Assembly (NCBI GenBank): GCA_013377095.1
Contig: JACAAY010000020.1
Span: 1 to 57,631, forward strand
DNA from: Desulfuromonadales bacterium
GTDB taxonomy: Bacteria > Desulfobacterota > Desulfuromonadia > Geobacterales > Pseudopelobacteraceae
DNA length: 57,631 bases
Direction of reading: 5' to 3'
Within the stretch, counting starts at the first letter, position 1; each line of letters opens with the position of its first letter. The position numbers were made by a program, and so were the translations under genes. Below are positions 43,897 through 53,541 of the stretch, piece after piece. Under the pieces are notes generated by a model. That model ran no database searches. It was not told where the DNA came from and was given only the letters and a program-made list of their open reading frames with translations.

Positions 43897-43965
43897 GACG
43901 ATCTCCTGCCTACAATCTTGTTTATTTAAATGCCAGCACAACTGGCGACTATCTTACCTTTTAAT

Positions 43966-43999
43966 TTCCCCTTGGGAAAGTATTTTCTCCCAAGGGGAA
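43966..43999. repeat. Inverted repeat in a gene-free stretch
   Basis: TTCCCCTTGGGA and TCCCAAGGGGAA are exact reverse complements with a 10-nt loop. No T run follows on either strand, so it may be a processing or protein-binding site. The rest of the gene-free stretch 43942-44332 shows only a weak promoter-like TTGACT-17-TACGTT near 44272-44300. Confidence 0.5.
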
Positions 44000-44332
44000 C
44001 ACAAGGAATTCCTGCGTAACTGTTGAAAACACCAGGAAACAGCCCGCCTTTCCCCGTTACCCACCACAAATTATTCAGCACCTGGTATCTGCCGGCGTAC
44101 GCTCTCCGTCATCCGGAACACCCGGCAACAGCACAACGACTGAATCGTCACAGCCCCTGTTTATCTTCCTGCCAGCTTCCGCTTGCATGATGTTTCCAAC
44201 ATCTCACCCCGTTTCATAACGTGACGACAACATCCCTCTGCTACCAGCTGATACGGAAACAGGGTCAGCGTGGTTGACTCTTTCCGGATGAATTGCTACG
44301 TTCGCGCCTTTCATTAAAACAAAGGAGTCTTC

Positions 44333-45142
44333 ATGAAAGCTGTCGTAACCCCGCTGGCAACCCTCACCCTGATCAGTTTACTCGCCGCATCACCCGTTAT
44401 GGCAGGGCCAACGGACTGTCCCGAACACTTTGCAAACGGCCAGGCCCCGGAAGTCATTAACCAGAAACTCGGCAGCAAAACCCGCGAAGTCTGCTATTCC
44501 GGATACGCCATCAAGCATTCCGGTGTAACAAGAACCCCCCTGTACGCGGCGGAGCATCTGACCCGCGAACGGCTCGTACAGGGCAAGGGGCTGAAACGGC
44601 ACAACAGCTTCCATCCCGACGAAAACATTCCTGCTATGGAGCGTGCCGAACTGCGCCACTACTCACGATCCGGTTATGATCGCGGCCACATTGCTCCTTC
44701 TGCGGACATGTTCGACAGCCAGTCCCGATATGAGTGTTTTTCCCTGGCCAACATGGTTCCTCAAATACCGGAAAACAACCGCGGCCCCTGGGAAGCAATC
44801 GAATCAAACGTGAGAAAAATGGCCCGGGAAAGGGGAAATCTGTATGTTGTCAGCGGCCCGATCTTCCAGGGAGAGCATCTGCAACAAATCGGGGGAGCGG
44901 TCATGGTGCCGACCAAACTGTTCAAAGCGGTCTATGATCCGGACACGCATGAGGCGGGTGCCTATGTAATCGAAAATGCCGCCGATGCCCTGCCGCAGGA
45001 AATTTCCATAACCGAACTTGAAAAGAACACTGGAATCAGTATATTTCCTTCATTGAGCACCAGGATCAAATCAAGACTGATGAAGCTGACCGATGTCGCA
45101 CCCCACAGAGAGCGGAAGCACAAAGGAGAACGCAATGGCTAA
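44333..45142 (+). CDS. Secreted DNA/RNA non-specific endonuclease
   Basis: A 269-residue protein with a signal peptide (cut near VMA-GPT) and the NUC1 fold. The active-site signature is YDRGHIAPSADM (catalytic His), with the metal-binding Asn in SLANMVPQIPENNRGPWE. Members cut DNA and RNA without sequence preference, often outside the cell for nutrition or in biofilms. The 3' end overlaps the next small gene by 8 bp. Confidence 0.93.
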   Translation: MKAVVTPLATLTLISLLAASPVMAGPTDCPEHFANGQAPEVINQKLGSKTREVCYSGYAIKHSGVTRTPLYAAEHLTRERLVQGKGLKRHNSFHPDENIPAMERAELRHYSRSGYDRGHIAPSADMFDSQSRYECFSLANMVPQIPENNRGPWEAIESNVRKMARERGNLYVVSGPIFQGEHLQQIGGAVMVPTKLFKAVYDPDTHEAGAYVIENAADALPQEISITELEKNTGISIFPSLSTRIKSRLMKLTDVAPHRERKHKGERNG

Positions 45143-45389
45143 AAAACCGATCAAACCCTTTAAAAATGAGAGCGATTGTCTGCAGATCGACGACCTGACC
45201 ATTGAGAACCGTATTGACAGGGTTTCCCTATTCGGCAGCATCGACATTACCCGCGATAAAAATGGGCTGGCACTGGCCCGGCAACTGCGGGAGATTCTGG
45301 AACTCACCCTCCATGAGCTGGAAGGTGTGGAGCTGCCGGACCGTATCACACTGGAAGCGGGCAAGAGCGTGAAAAACCCGTTCACCTGA
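45135..45389 (+). CDS. Small protein of unknown function behind the nuclease
   Basis: About 84 residues from MAKKPIKPFKNESDCLQIDD, with no signal peptide. A ribosome site GGAGA lies inside the nuclease gene end, and the two genes overlap by 8 bp. The middle is acidic and probably strand-helix. I recognise no family. It is not obviously an immunity protein, as the nuclease is exported. Confidence 0.65.
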   Translation: MAKKPIKPFKNESDCLQIDDLTIENRIDRVSLFGSIDITRDKNGLALARQLREILELTLHELEGVELPDRITLEAGKSVKNPFT

Positions 45390-45443
45390 GTTATGAAAAC
45401 AGCTCCCATGGACGTGAAGTGTTACCATGATTCCTAAAAATAT

Positions 45444-45471
45444 TTGCCCTGCGCGTCGATAAAGGTATAAT
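45444..45471 (+). promoter_or_regulatory. Promoter of brnTA
   Basis: TTGCCC (45444-45449), 16-bp spacer, perfect TATAAT (45466-45471). The expected start is only a few bases before the ATG at 45481, leaving almost no leader. Confidence 0.6.
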
Positions 45472-45480
45472 ATCTATGCC

Positions 45481-45741
45481 ATGAAATTTGAGTACGACTC
45501 CGAAAAAAGCGTCAGCAACCACAACAAGCACGGAATCAATTTCCATGAGGCACAGTCACTGTGGGAAGACCCTGAATACATCGAGATACCGGCAATAACA
45601 AGTGATGAACCACAATTTCTGGTGATCGGTAAAATCAACGGCAAGCATTGGTCCGGGGTTATAACCTATCGGGGTGAATGCATCAGAATAATTTCGGTTC
45701 GCCGATCACGAAAAGAGGAGATCGATTTATATGAAAGCTGA
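45481..45741 (+). CDS. brnT: BrnT-family toxin
   Basis: An 86-residue protein starting MKFEYDSEKSVSNHNKHGIN, with FHEAQSLWEDP, the IGKINGKHWSGVITYRG strand pair and the ending RIISVRRSRKEEIDLYE. This is the BrnT ribonuclease toxin pattern, a RelE-like fold that stops translation. The gene overlaps brnA by 11 bp. Confidence 0.9.
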   Translation: MKFEYDSEKSVSNHNKHGINFHEAQSLWEDPEYIEIPAITSDEPQFLVIGKINGKHWSGVITYRGECIRIISVRRSRKEEIDLYES

Positions 45742-45955
45742 CGATTTTGACAAAAAGTTTGATGATGGAGAGGACATTTCCGCCTTTCTCGAAGTCTCCA
45801 AGGCCCATAGACCCGAACAGGAACAAAAGAGAGTGAATGTGGATTTTCCGTTGTGGATGATTCACCAGTTGGACAAGGAAGCAAAACGCCTGGGAGTGCC
45901 CCGGCAGTCAATTATCAAGGTATGGGTGGCAGAACGGCTCAGAAAGGTTGCCTGA
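45731..45955 (+). CDS. brnA: BrnA-like antitoxin
   Basis: A 74-residue protein. The acidic N-terminal half (DDFDKKFDDGEDISAFLE) would neutralise the toxin; the C-terminal half (RVNVDFPLWMIHQLDKEAKR) is a ribbon-helix-helix DNA-binding region with IIKVWVAERL. It forms the second gene of the brnTA operon and likely represses it. Confidence 0.87.
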   Translation: MKADDFDKKFDDGEDISAFLEVSKAHRPEQEQKRVNVDFPLWMIHQLDKEAKRLGVPRQSIIKVWVAERLRKVA

Positions 45956-46004
45956 TGTATCCGAGTTGTGCCAACCCAGGGTTCAGCAGGTGAGACACGT
46001 ACAT

Positions 46005-46026
46005 AAGGCGGCTGCAAGGCCGCCTT
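46005..46026 (+). terminator. Hairpin after brnTA
   Basis: AAGGCGGC (46005-46012) pairs with GCCGCCTT (46019-46026); the following T run is short. Confidence 0.5.
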
Positions 46027-46166
46027 TGCAGTTTCCGATCTTCACCACTCATTTTGGTTATTCCCCCAAAACCCTCCCTTGCCCACACTCCCAAAGCAAG
46101 GTACTATCCGGCTCTGAACACACCCCACACCGTGCTGAATAACGAACACCAGGGAAGCCGCTTTCC

Positions 46167-47399
46167 ATGAAAGTACTGCACACATCGGACTGGCACATCG
46201 GGCGGGCGCTGTACGGCCGTAAACGCTACGAGGAGTTCGAACAATTTCTTGACTGGCTGATCAACTGCATCGCGTCCGAAGGGGTCGGGACGCTGCTGAT
46301 TTGCGGAGATGTGTTCGACAACGCCACCCCGAGCAACCGGGCGCAGGAACTCTACTACCGCTTCCTGTGTCGCTGCGCCGGAGCGGGATGTCGGCACGTC
46401 GTGGTCACGGCCGGCAACCACGATTCTCCCTCGCTGCTGAACGCTCCCCGCGAAGTGCTGCGCCATCTCAACGTCCATGTGATCGGCTGCATGGCCGAAG
46501 CGGTGGAAGACGAGTTGGTACTACTGCACGACAGCGACGCCAAACCGGAGTTGATCGTCTGCGCTATTCCCTATCTGCGCGACCGGGATATCCGCAGGGC
46601 CGAGGCTGGCGAGAGTTTTGAGGACAAGGGGCGCAAACTGACTGAGGGAATCCGCGACCACTACCGCCAGGCAGGCGAAGCCGCCGTTTCCCGGCGCGCC
46701 CACCTGGGGGGGAATCTCCCGATTGTCGCCATGGGTCACCTGTTCACGGCCGGCGGGCAGACCGTTGACGGCGATGGCGTGCGGGAGCTGTACGTGGGCA
46801 CCCTGGGGCAGGTGGGGAGCGATGTCTTCCCCGAGTGCTTCGACTACCTGGCCCTCGGCCATCTGCACACGGCCCAGAGGGTGGCCGGTTCCGACGTTCG
46901 GCGTTATTGCGGCGCGCCCCTCCCCATGAGTTTCGGAGAGGCCGGGAAGCTCAAATCCGTTGTGACGGTTAATATTGGCGCTGAAGGGGTGACAACGGAG
47001 GAAATAAGCGTGCCCTGTTTTCAGCGGCTGGCCACGCTGCGCGGTGACTGGCAGCAGATCAGCGGGCGTATGGCCGAGTTGAAGAGGGAAACCGCTCCCC
47101 TGTGGCTGGAGGTGGTCTACGAGGGAAACGAGGTCATCGGCGATCTGCAGGAACGGTTGCGTGATCTGATCGAAGGGACGTCCCTGGAGATTCTGAGGTC
47201 AAAAAACACGCGACTGGTGGAGCGGACCCTGAGCCGGATGGCTACGGAAGAGACCCTGGACGATCTGGACGTTGATGACGTATTCAGCCGCTGCCTGACC
47301 GCACACGAGGTGCCGCTGGAGCAACAGGGCGAACTGGTCGCGCTCTTTCGTCAAGCGGTTCTGGCGCTGCACGAAGATGATCCGCAGGGGGAAGCATGA
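46167..47399 (+). CDS. sbcD: Exonuclease SbcCD, nuclease subunit D
   Basis: A 410-residue Mre11-type phosphoesterase. Metal-binding motifs are TSDWHIGR, LICGDVFDN, TAGNHDS, MGHLFT and ALGHLHT. With SbcC it cuts DNA hairpins and blocked ends. Its stop overlaps the sbcC start by 4 bp (ATGA). Confidence 0.95.
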   Translation: MKVLHTSDWHIGRALYGRKRYEEFEQFLDWLINCIASEGVGTLLICGDVFDNATPSNRAQELYYRFLCRCAGAGCRHVVVTAGNHDSPSLLNAPREVLRHLNVHVIGCMAEAVEDELVLLHDSDAKPELIVCAIPYLRDRDIRRAEAGESFEDKGRKLTEGIRDHYRQAGEAAVSRRAHLGGNLPIVAMGHLFTAGGQTVDGDGVRELYVGTLGQVGSDVFPECFDYLALGHLHTAQRVAGSDVRRYCGAPLPMSFGEAGKLKSVVTVNIGAEGVTTEEISVPCFQRLATLRGDWQQISGRMAELKRETAPLWLEVVYEGNEVIGDLQERLRDLIEGTSLEILRSKNTRLVERTLSRMATEETLDDLDVDDVFSRCLTAHEVPLEQQGELVALFRQAVLALHEDDPQGEA

Positions 47400-50300
47400 G
47401 GGTTCTGCGACTGCGCTTCAAAAACCTGAATTCCCTGGCCGGAGAATGGGATATTGACTTTACCCATCCCGACTATGTTTCCAGTGGCATCTTTGCCATC
47501 ACCGGACCGACCGGCTCGGGAAAGACGACCATCCTGGATGCAATCTGCGTTGCCCTCTACGGCCAGACCCCCCGTCTGAACAAGATTACCCAAAGTGGCA
47601 ATGAAATCATGTCACGTCAGACCGGTGAATGTTGGGCCGAGGTTGAATTTGAAACTGCCAGGGGGCGCTTTCGCTGCCACTGGAGTCAGCACCGCTCGCG
47701 CAGGCGTGCCGACGGGCAGTTGCAGCCACCGAAACACGAAATCGTTCATGCCGGAAACGGTACTATCCTCGAATCAAAGCTCACCGCCGTTGCCAAGATG
47801 GTGGAAGAGGTCACCGGCATGGATTTCGAGCGTTTCACCCGCTCCATGCTTCTGGCTCAGGGGGGGTTTGCCGCTTTTCTCCAGGCGTCCTCCGACAAGC
47901 GCGCGCCGATCCTGGAGCAGATCACCGGTACCGCCATCTACAGCCGGATTTCAATCAAGGTTCACGAGTGCACAACCGAACAGCGCAAACACCTGGGGGA
48001 GATGCGTGCCGAGCTCGATGGAATCCAGCTTTTGTCGTCAGAGGAAGCGGAGAAGCTGCGTACCGAAAAAACTGAGCTGCAACTGGCGGAAGGCACCCTG
48101 TCCGCCGATGCCGGGATATTGCGCGACGCACAAGCCTGGCGGGAACGGATAGCAGCCCTGCACGCTGAACTGCTGCAACTCGATCAGGACCGGATCGCCT
48201 TTGAAACGCGCAAGGCAGCAGCTGATCCGCAGCTGAGGCAACTGGAAACGGCTGAACGCGCCCAGAAACTTGGCAGCGATTATGCCCATATCCTTCAGGT
48301 TCGATCGCAACAGAAGGAGGAACAGGGCCACCTGACGGCTGCGGCAGAACGGCTCCCCCGGCTCCAACTTGACTGGCAGGCCGCCTTTGATGCATTGGAA
48401 CAAACTGAGTCCGGGCTTGCACAGGCCCGAATCGAACAGACACGGGAGGCGGAGTTGATCCGCATCACGCGCGGGCTTGATGTCAAACTCGGTGAAGCCC
48501 AGCTCCAGCTGCAGGGCATGGTGGCTGAAATCGAAAAGATCGATCGCCGGAACGGCGACTATCGCACGGCGATAACAGAATGCGATCATCGCCTGCGTGA
48601 GAGTGAGGAAGAGCTGCAGGAGATCGCGCGCTTTCTGGCCGAGCACCAGGCCGATGCCGGGTTGGTCGAGGCCTTGACCGGGATCGAACAACAGCTCAGG
48701 GCGCTCGAAAGCCTCACAAAACAGTGTCGCGACACGTCGGACCGACTGGTGAGTCATGGCGACCATGTGAAAAGCGCCACACTCATCCGCAGCCAAACTG
48801 AGACGGTCTGGCAGGGGACACGTCAGGCTGTTTCAGAGGCTGAAAATCGGCTGGCGGTGTTCGGTGCTGCGCGGAAAGCACTGCTCCAGGGACGTGATCT
48901 TTCCGCATGGCGCGACCAAGCGGAAACGCTTGCGGCCCGACACAATCGCCTGGGACTGATTCAGGAAACCCTGGTGCGTAGTATGGAGGTCACCCACAAG
49001 CTGGCAGAATTGAATCTGCGGGGAGAAACGCTTGAGCAGAAGAGGCAAGCGCTTGCAGATCAGGAACAAACGCTGGCCGGAGAGGCTGAACTGCGTGAAC
49101 AGGTTGCCCATCAAATCCAGGAAAATGTTCTCCTGATCAACCGGGTGCAGAGTCTGGAAGAAGACCGCAGACAGCTGAAGGACGGCGTGCCCTGCCCACT
49201 GTGCGGCGCGATTGAACACCCCTACGCAGCCGGCAATATTCCCCGGCTGGATCAGGCCCGCACGGAGCTCAAGCTGGCCCTGGCAGAAGCCCATAAAGTG
49301 CAGGAACAGTTGTCCCTGATCAGGCTGGAACTGGTCGCTGTTGTCAAGGATCAGCAGCAGGCAGGACTGGATCTGAGCGAGTTTCAAAAACGACTGCTGG
49401 CCGATCAGACCTTTTGCGAAAACACCTCCCGAGAACTGGGACTGACCGTCAAACCGGACCAGGGGAGCGACGTTGAAGCCTGGTTGGAGGTTATGGACAC
49501 TGAGTCCAAGCTCTGCCGGGAAGAGTTGCTCAACCGGCGTGGCATCATCAAAGATGCCGAACAGAAGGAACAGGAAGAACGCAGCGCACAAACGGCGCTC
49601 GACAGACTCAAGGACAGGCTGGCAGAGCATGACCAGGCCCGCCTGGCCGCCCAGCTGGGGCAGGAATCGGCGTTAGCTGAAGCTTTGCGCCTGGAGAGCG
49701 AATCCGCGCTTCTACTGGGTGACCTCCAGCGGGCGCTGGCCCAGGTCGAGCGTGCGGTAGCTGCCTATGGCTTCAGCGAGATTGTTCCGGACAGGAGTGA
49801 TCAGCTGCTGACCGCCTTGACCGCCCGCAGAACTGTGTATCATCAGAAGTTGCAGGCCAGGGAACGGCTGGAAAAAGGTCGGGCCGACTTTGCCGCTGAA
49901 GGAGAGAAACAGCGGGCATTGCTGGCAGAATCGGAAAAGACACGTAACCACAAGGAACAACAACTGCGGGATAATAGAGCACAGCGGGATACGCTGGTGG
50001 AGCAGCGTCTGGAGCAGTATGGGGAGCGCAACCCGGATCGTGAGGAAAAACGGCTGGCCGATGCGCTCCGACAGGCTGGTGAAAGGCGTGAAGCGGCGCT
50101 GCAGGAGCAAAATCGCCTGCAGATTGAACGTGGCGGATTGAACCAGCAGATTGAAAGGCTGACGCTGTCCATAAACCAGAGAAGAGCGCAGCTCTTTGAA
50201 CGGGAAGCGGCCTTCCGCGCTCGTCTTGCTGATGCGGGTTTTACCGATGAATCCGACTTTCTGCAGGCCTGTCTGCCCCAGGAGCGCTTCGATGAACTGA

Positions 50301-51085
50301 CCCAATGGGCTGACAACCTGGCCAGGGAAGAGACCGCGCTCCTCACCCGCCAACAGGATCGCAGGGAAGCGCTGGCGGTTGAGTCGGATAAGAAGCTGAC
50401 CGACAAGCCGCTTGATCTGATTCGTGAGGAATACGCCGCTGTAACTGCACGGTTGGGGGATTTGCACAAAGCCTTCGGTGGTATCGAACAGAAACTTCAG
50501 CGGCATGCCGAGCAGCAGCAGCTCCATAGGGATCGTTTGCAGGCTCTGGAAATGCAGAAAAAGGAGTGCGCCCGTTGGGAGCGATTGCACAGCCTGATCG
50601 GCTCCAGCGATGGGAAAAAATTCCGCAATTTCGCCCAGGGGCTGACCTTCGAGCTGATGGTTGCCCACGCCAACCGCCAGCTGCAGAAAATGAACGACCG
50701 TTATATACTGGTGCGCGACGCTGACGAACCGCTGGAATTGAACGTAATCGACAACTACCAGGCCGGAGAGATCCGCTCCACCAAGAATCTGTCCGGCGGT
50801 GAGAGTTTCATCGCCAGCCTGGCCCTGTCCCTCGGTCTCTCCAGCATGGCCAGCCGTAACGTGGCCGTTGATTCACTGTATTTGGACGAAGGGTTCGGCA
50901 CCCTCGATGAGGATGCCCTGGAAACCGCCCTGGAAACCCTCTCGGGCCTGCAGCAGGATGGCAAACTGATCGGCATCATCTCCCACGTACCGGCACTCAA
51001 GGAGCGTATCGGCACCCAGATTCAAGTGGAGGCCGGCAGCGCCGGGCGCAGCAGACTCAGCGGACCGGGCGTACAACAGCTCTAA
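47396..51085 (+). CDS. sbcC: Exonuclease SbcCD, ATPase subunit C
   Basis: A 1229-residue SMC/Rad50-like protein. N-terminal Walker A ITGPTGSGKTTILDA (about 34-48); two long coiled-coil arms; the zinc hook CPLCGA at about 599-604; C-terminal ABC signature LSGGESFIASLAL and Walker B LYLDEGFGTLDEDAL. It dimerises through the hook and drives SbcD on hairpins and DNA ends. Longer than E. coli SbcC (1048 residues), mostly in the coiled coils. Confidence 0.95.
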   Translation: MRVLRLRFKNLNSLAGEWDIDFTHPDYVSSGIFAITGPTGSGKTTILDAICVALYGQTPRLNKITQSGNEIMSRQTGECWAEVEFETARGRFRCHWSQHRSRRRADGQLQPPKHEIVHAGNGTILESKLTAVAKMVEEVTGMDFERFTRSMLLAQGGFAAFLQASSDKRAPILEQITGTAIYSRISIKVHECTTEQRKHLGEMRAELDGIQLLSSEEAEKLRTEKTELQLAEGTLSADAGILRDAQAWRERIAALHAELLQLDQDRIAFETRKAAADPQLRQLETAERAQKLGSDYAHILQVRSQQKEEQGHLTAAAERLPRLQLDWQAAFDALEQTESGLAQARIEQTREAELIRITRGLDVKLGEAQLQLQGMVAEIEKIDRRNGDYRTAITECDHRLRESEEELQEIARFLAEHQADAGLVEALTGIEQQLRALESLTKQCRDTSDRLVSHGDHVKSATLIRSQTETVWQGTRQAVSEAENRLAVFGAARKALLQGRDLSAWRDQAETLAARHNRLGLIQETLVRSMEVTHKLAELNLRGETLEQKRQALADQEQTLAGEAELREQVAHQIQENVLLINRVQSLEEDRRQLKDGVPCPLCGAIEHPYAAGNIPRLDQARTELKLALAEAHKVQEQLSLIRLELVAVVKDQQQAGLDLSEFQKRLLADQTFCENTSRELGLTVKPDQGSDVEAWLEVMDTESKLCREELLNRRGIIKDAEQKEQEERSAQTALDRLKDRLAEHDQARLAAQLGQESALAEALRLESESALLLGDLQRALAQVERAVAAYGFSEIVPDRSDQLLTALTARRTVYHQKLQARERLEKGRADFAAEGEKQRALLAESEKTRNHKEQQLRDNRAQRDTLVEQRLEQYGERNPDREEKRLADALRQAGERREAALQEQNRLQIERGGLNQQIERLTLSINQRRAQLFEREAAFRARLADAGFTDESDFLQACLPQERFDELTQWADNLAREETALLTRQQDRREALAVESDKKLTDKPLDLIREEYAAVTARLGDLHKAFGGIEQKLQRHAEQQQLHRDRLQALEMQKKECARWERLHSLIGSSDGKKFRNFAQGLTFELMVAHANRQLQKMNDRYILVRDADEPLELNVIDNYQAGEIRSTKNLSGGESFIASLALSLGLSSMASRNVAVDSLYLDEGFGTLDEDALETALETLSGLQQDGKLIGIISHVPALKERIGTQIQVEAGSAGRSRLSGPGVQQL

Positions 51086-51103
51086 GCCACGCAGGCAAAG
51101 CAA

Positions 51104-51475
51104 CTATGCTTTTCGGCAAAAAGCGTTTATAACGAGCCACACCAGTTTTTCAACAAAGGGCACCGCCATGACAAAACCAAGAACTATGGCAACAATCTGC
51201 GAAATACCGGTTAACCCAAAGCCGTAAACGATGAGAGAAGATCCCATGCATACGTGGGCAAGACAGAGGAGCACCTTACTCTTACGAGATATGCAATCCA
51301 GCATATCCCCGAACAGGCTCGCTACAGACACCGTTATAACTGATTCTCCGCAGTTCAGACCTTTCAGGTGATCTCTTCGCTCAATGTGCATTTCATAGCC
51401 CTCTTTCGTTTCTTCGCGGATTTCAAATGTGACTTTCGGCGGACGCTTAACCGGAAGCATGTGCATCATTAGCAA
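51104..51475 (-). CDS. Small membrane protein of unknown function
   Basis: About 123 residues with a soluble N-terminal half and two predicted membrane helices at about 66-88 and 91-115 (SQIVAIVLGFVMAVPFVEKL). No family recognised. The start is uncertain, since several in-frame Met codons lie in the first 30 residues. It converges with sbcC, 18 bp apart. Confidence 0.5.
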   Translation of the reverse strand: MLMMHMLPVKRPPKVTFEIREETKEGYEMHIERRDHLKGLNCGESVITVSVASLFGDMLDCISRKSKVLLCLAHVCMGSSLIVYGFGLTGISQIVAIVLGFVMAVPFVEKLVWLVINAFCRKA

Positions 51476-51573
51476 GGGAATAAGGCTGAAATATGTATAA
51501 AATGAGGAAAGATGACGGAGACAGGCACAGGGACCCCCATCAATCGTGGAGTCCCGAAAAAGGTGGTACGAAG

Positions 51574-51822
51574 ATGATGCAACCGATTGGAGAAGGCGGG
51601 CAGAATGAAGAAGCCGTTGAAATTCCCCTGGAGCGGATCAATCCGGACACGCTCCGCAGGATGCTGGAGGAGTTCGTGACCCGGGAGTGGAGCGAACTGG
51701 CCGATTCCGAATACACCCTGGACCAGAAGATTGAACAGGTACTTCAGCAGCTGCAGGACAAACGGGCCAGGATCGTCTTTGATTGCACGTCCGAAACCTG
51801 GAACATCATCCCCTCTCCCTAA
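51574..51822 (+). CDS. YheU-family protein (UPF0270)
   Basis: About 82 residues from MMQPIGEGGQ, with the YheU pattern EIPLERINPDTLRRMLEEFV, TLDQKIEQVLQQL and RARIVFDCTSETWNI. The function is unknown. GGTGGT stands before the two adjacent ATG codons. It is followed by a yaeQ-exonuclease pair on the same strand. Confidence 0.85.
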   Translation: MMQPIGEGGQNEEAVEIPLERINPDTLRRMLEEFVTREWSELADSEYTLDQKIEQVLQQLQDKRARIVFDCTSETWNIIPSP

Positions 51823-51925
51823 CAGCCACAGATATCATTCGAGAGAATATTCTCCCAAACCAGGCGGGACACCGCCCCAAGCGCCTGTTTATCCGCATAA
51901 CGCAAAGAAAGAGACAACCACCACA

Positions 51926-52468
51926 ATGGCATTACCATCAACCATCTACAAAACAAACATCCAGCTCGCCGACATCGATCGGGGGGTCTACGAAACGCTC
52001 CAGACTACCGTTGCTCGTCATCCGTCGGAAACCGAAGAGCGCCTGGTGGCGCGTCTGCTGGCATACGCCCTGTTCCATGAGCAGGAACTGCTCTTCACCA
52101 AGGGAATCTGCAAGGGAGATGAACCGGATCTCTGGTCAAAGGGACCCGACGGCCGGGTGCTCTTGTGGGTCGAAGTCGGGCTGCCCGAACCGGAACGCCT
52201 GATCAAGGCCTCCCGCCATGCCGAACGGGTGGCCCTGCTGGCTTGCGGTTCCTCCCTGCCCAACTGGGAGCGGCAGCACTTTGCAAAGCTTGCAGCTGTT
52301 ACAAACCTGACCATACTGACCCTCGACCAGGAGTTCATCAACCGCCTGGTGGCCCACGTGGAGCGCTCCATCACCTGGGATATCACCATAACTGAAGAAA
52401 CCCTGTACCTTCAAATCGCGGAAGAATCACTGGGAACACCACTCCAGACGAGAACCGGACAACGATGA
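51926..52468 (+). CDS. yaeQ: YaeQ-family protein
   Basis: About 180 residues from MALPSTIYKTNIQLADIDRG, with TEERLVARLLAYALFHEQEL, FTKGICKGDEPDLWSK and WVEVGLPEPERLIKAS. These match YaeQ, which has a PD-(D/E)XK-like nuclease fold of unestablished activity. The ATG shows only a weak purine-rich ribosome site. Its stop overlaps the next gene by 4 bp. Confidence 0.92.
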   Translation: MALPSTIYKTNIQLADIDRGVYETLQTTVARHPSETEERLVARLLAYALFHEQELLFTKGICKGDEPDLWSKGPDGRVLLWVEVGLPEPERLIKASRHAERVALLACGSSLPNWERQHFAKLAAVTNLTILTLDQEFINRLVAHVERSITWDITITEETLYLQIAEESLGTPLQTRTGQR

Positions 52469-53406
52469 AAAAGAAAACCTCGAAAAATGACGCTCCGCTG
52501 AATCCTCTTGAGGCTGAAATAGCCGTTACGGCCCTCCATGCAACCGGTAATTTCCAGGTTCTGCGCAGAATAAACCTGGAGCAGGACATCCGCCTGACGA
52601 GGAAAACAATCTCCGATCCACGCATCGGCATCTGCCTCGATACCGAGACAACCGGCCTGGATTATACCACTGATAAAATCATCGAACTGGGAATGGTCGT
52701 CTTTGAATACGACCCCGTACGCGGCGAAATCAGCAGGATTTTGGATCGATACTCAGGCTTTGAGGACCCCGGCTTTCCCCTCTCCCCGGAAATAACGGAG
52801 ATCACCGGAATCACTAATGAAATGCTGCATGGTCACCGCTTTGATGATGACCGGGTCGTCCAGCTTGCCAATCAGGCCAGCGTGGTTATTGCCCACAACG
52901 CGGCCTTTGACCGCAAGTTTGTCGAAGCCCGCTTTCCGGTATTCTCCAGGGTTGCCTGGGCCTGTACCGTCAACCAGATAAACTGGCAGGCGGAGCGCAT
53001 CTCCACCCGGGTTCTGGAATACCTGCTCTTCAAATTCGGCTGGTTCATCCATGCCCATCGGGCACTGGATGACGCCGAAGGGTTGCTGGGTATCCTGCTG
53101 GAAAAACTGCCCAGCAGTGGCATCCAGGTATTCATGTCCCTTTTGGAAACCCACGGCAAAGAAACCTCAAAAATCAGTGCCGTGGGAGCGCCCTATGACA
53201 AAAAGGACCTCCTGAAGCAACGGGGGTATCGCTGGAGTGACGGAGCACAGGGGGGGAGTAAGGCGTGGTGGATCAGTGTCCCCACTGAGAATGAGGAAAA
53301 TGAAATGGCGTGGCTTGCCGGCCAGGTTTACCCCGGCGGTTCGACCAATTCTATCGAGATCAGCAGGGTTACGCCCCTTGACCGTTTCTCCATCCGGGAA
53401 AGGTAA
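52465..53406 (+). CDS. 3'-5' exonuclease (DnaQ-like, DEDDh)
   Basis: A 313-residue protein with the DEDDh exonuclease motifs: Exo I LDTETTGLDYTTD (about 53-65), Exo II VIAHNAAFDRKF, Exo III HAHRALDDAEGL. The pattern resembles the DNA polymerase III epsilon-type group. The C-terminal part (about 235-313) contains a region YDKKDLLKQRGYRWSDG, which looks like a substrate-binding extension. It overlaps yaeQ by 4 bp, so the two are co-translated and may act together in DNA processing. Confidence 0.9.
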   Translation: MKKKTSKNDAPLNPLEAEIAVTALHATGNFQVLRRINLEQDIRLTRKTISDPRIGICLDTETTGLDYTTDKIIELGMVVFEYDPVRGEISRILDRYSGFEDPGFPLSPEITEITGITNEMLHGHRFDDDRVVQLANQASVVIAHNAAFDRKFVEARFPVFSRVAWACTVNQINWQAERISTRVLEYLLFKFGWFIHAHRALDDAEGLLGILLEKLPSSGIQVFMSLLETHGKETSKISAVGAPYDKKDLLKQRGYRWSDGAQGGSKAWWISVPTENEENEMAWLAGQVYPGGSTNSIEISRVTPLDRFSIRER

Positions 53407-53429
53407 CAGCGAGTGGCAGGTGCGGCAGA

Positions 53430-53541
53430 TCATGTGTGGCTGTTCTCGTCGTCCAGCAGTTCACGTATGGTGGAGAGCCGCTGATCGAGAGCGTCTTTGG
53501 CAAAGCCGGAAAGGGGTGAGAAGAGGTTTATGATCAGATTA
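53430..53541 (-). pseudogene. Possible severed C-terminal piece of the phospholipase-like protein
   Basis: Directly after the stop of the gene at 53542, another minus-strand frame reads NLIINLFSPLSGFAKDALDQ then RLSTIRELLDDENSHT and a stop. This looks like natural protein sequence. A frame slip near 53545-53555 could have cut it off. Confidence 0.35.
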
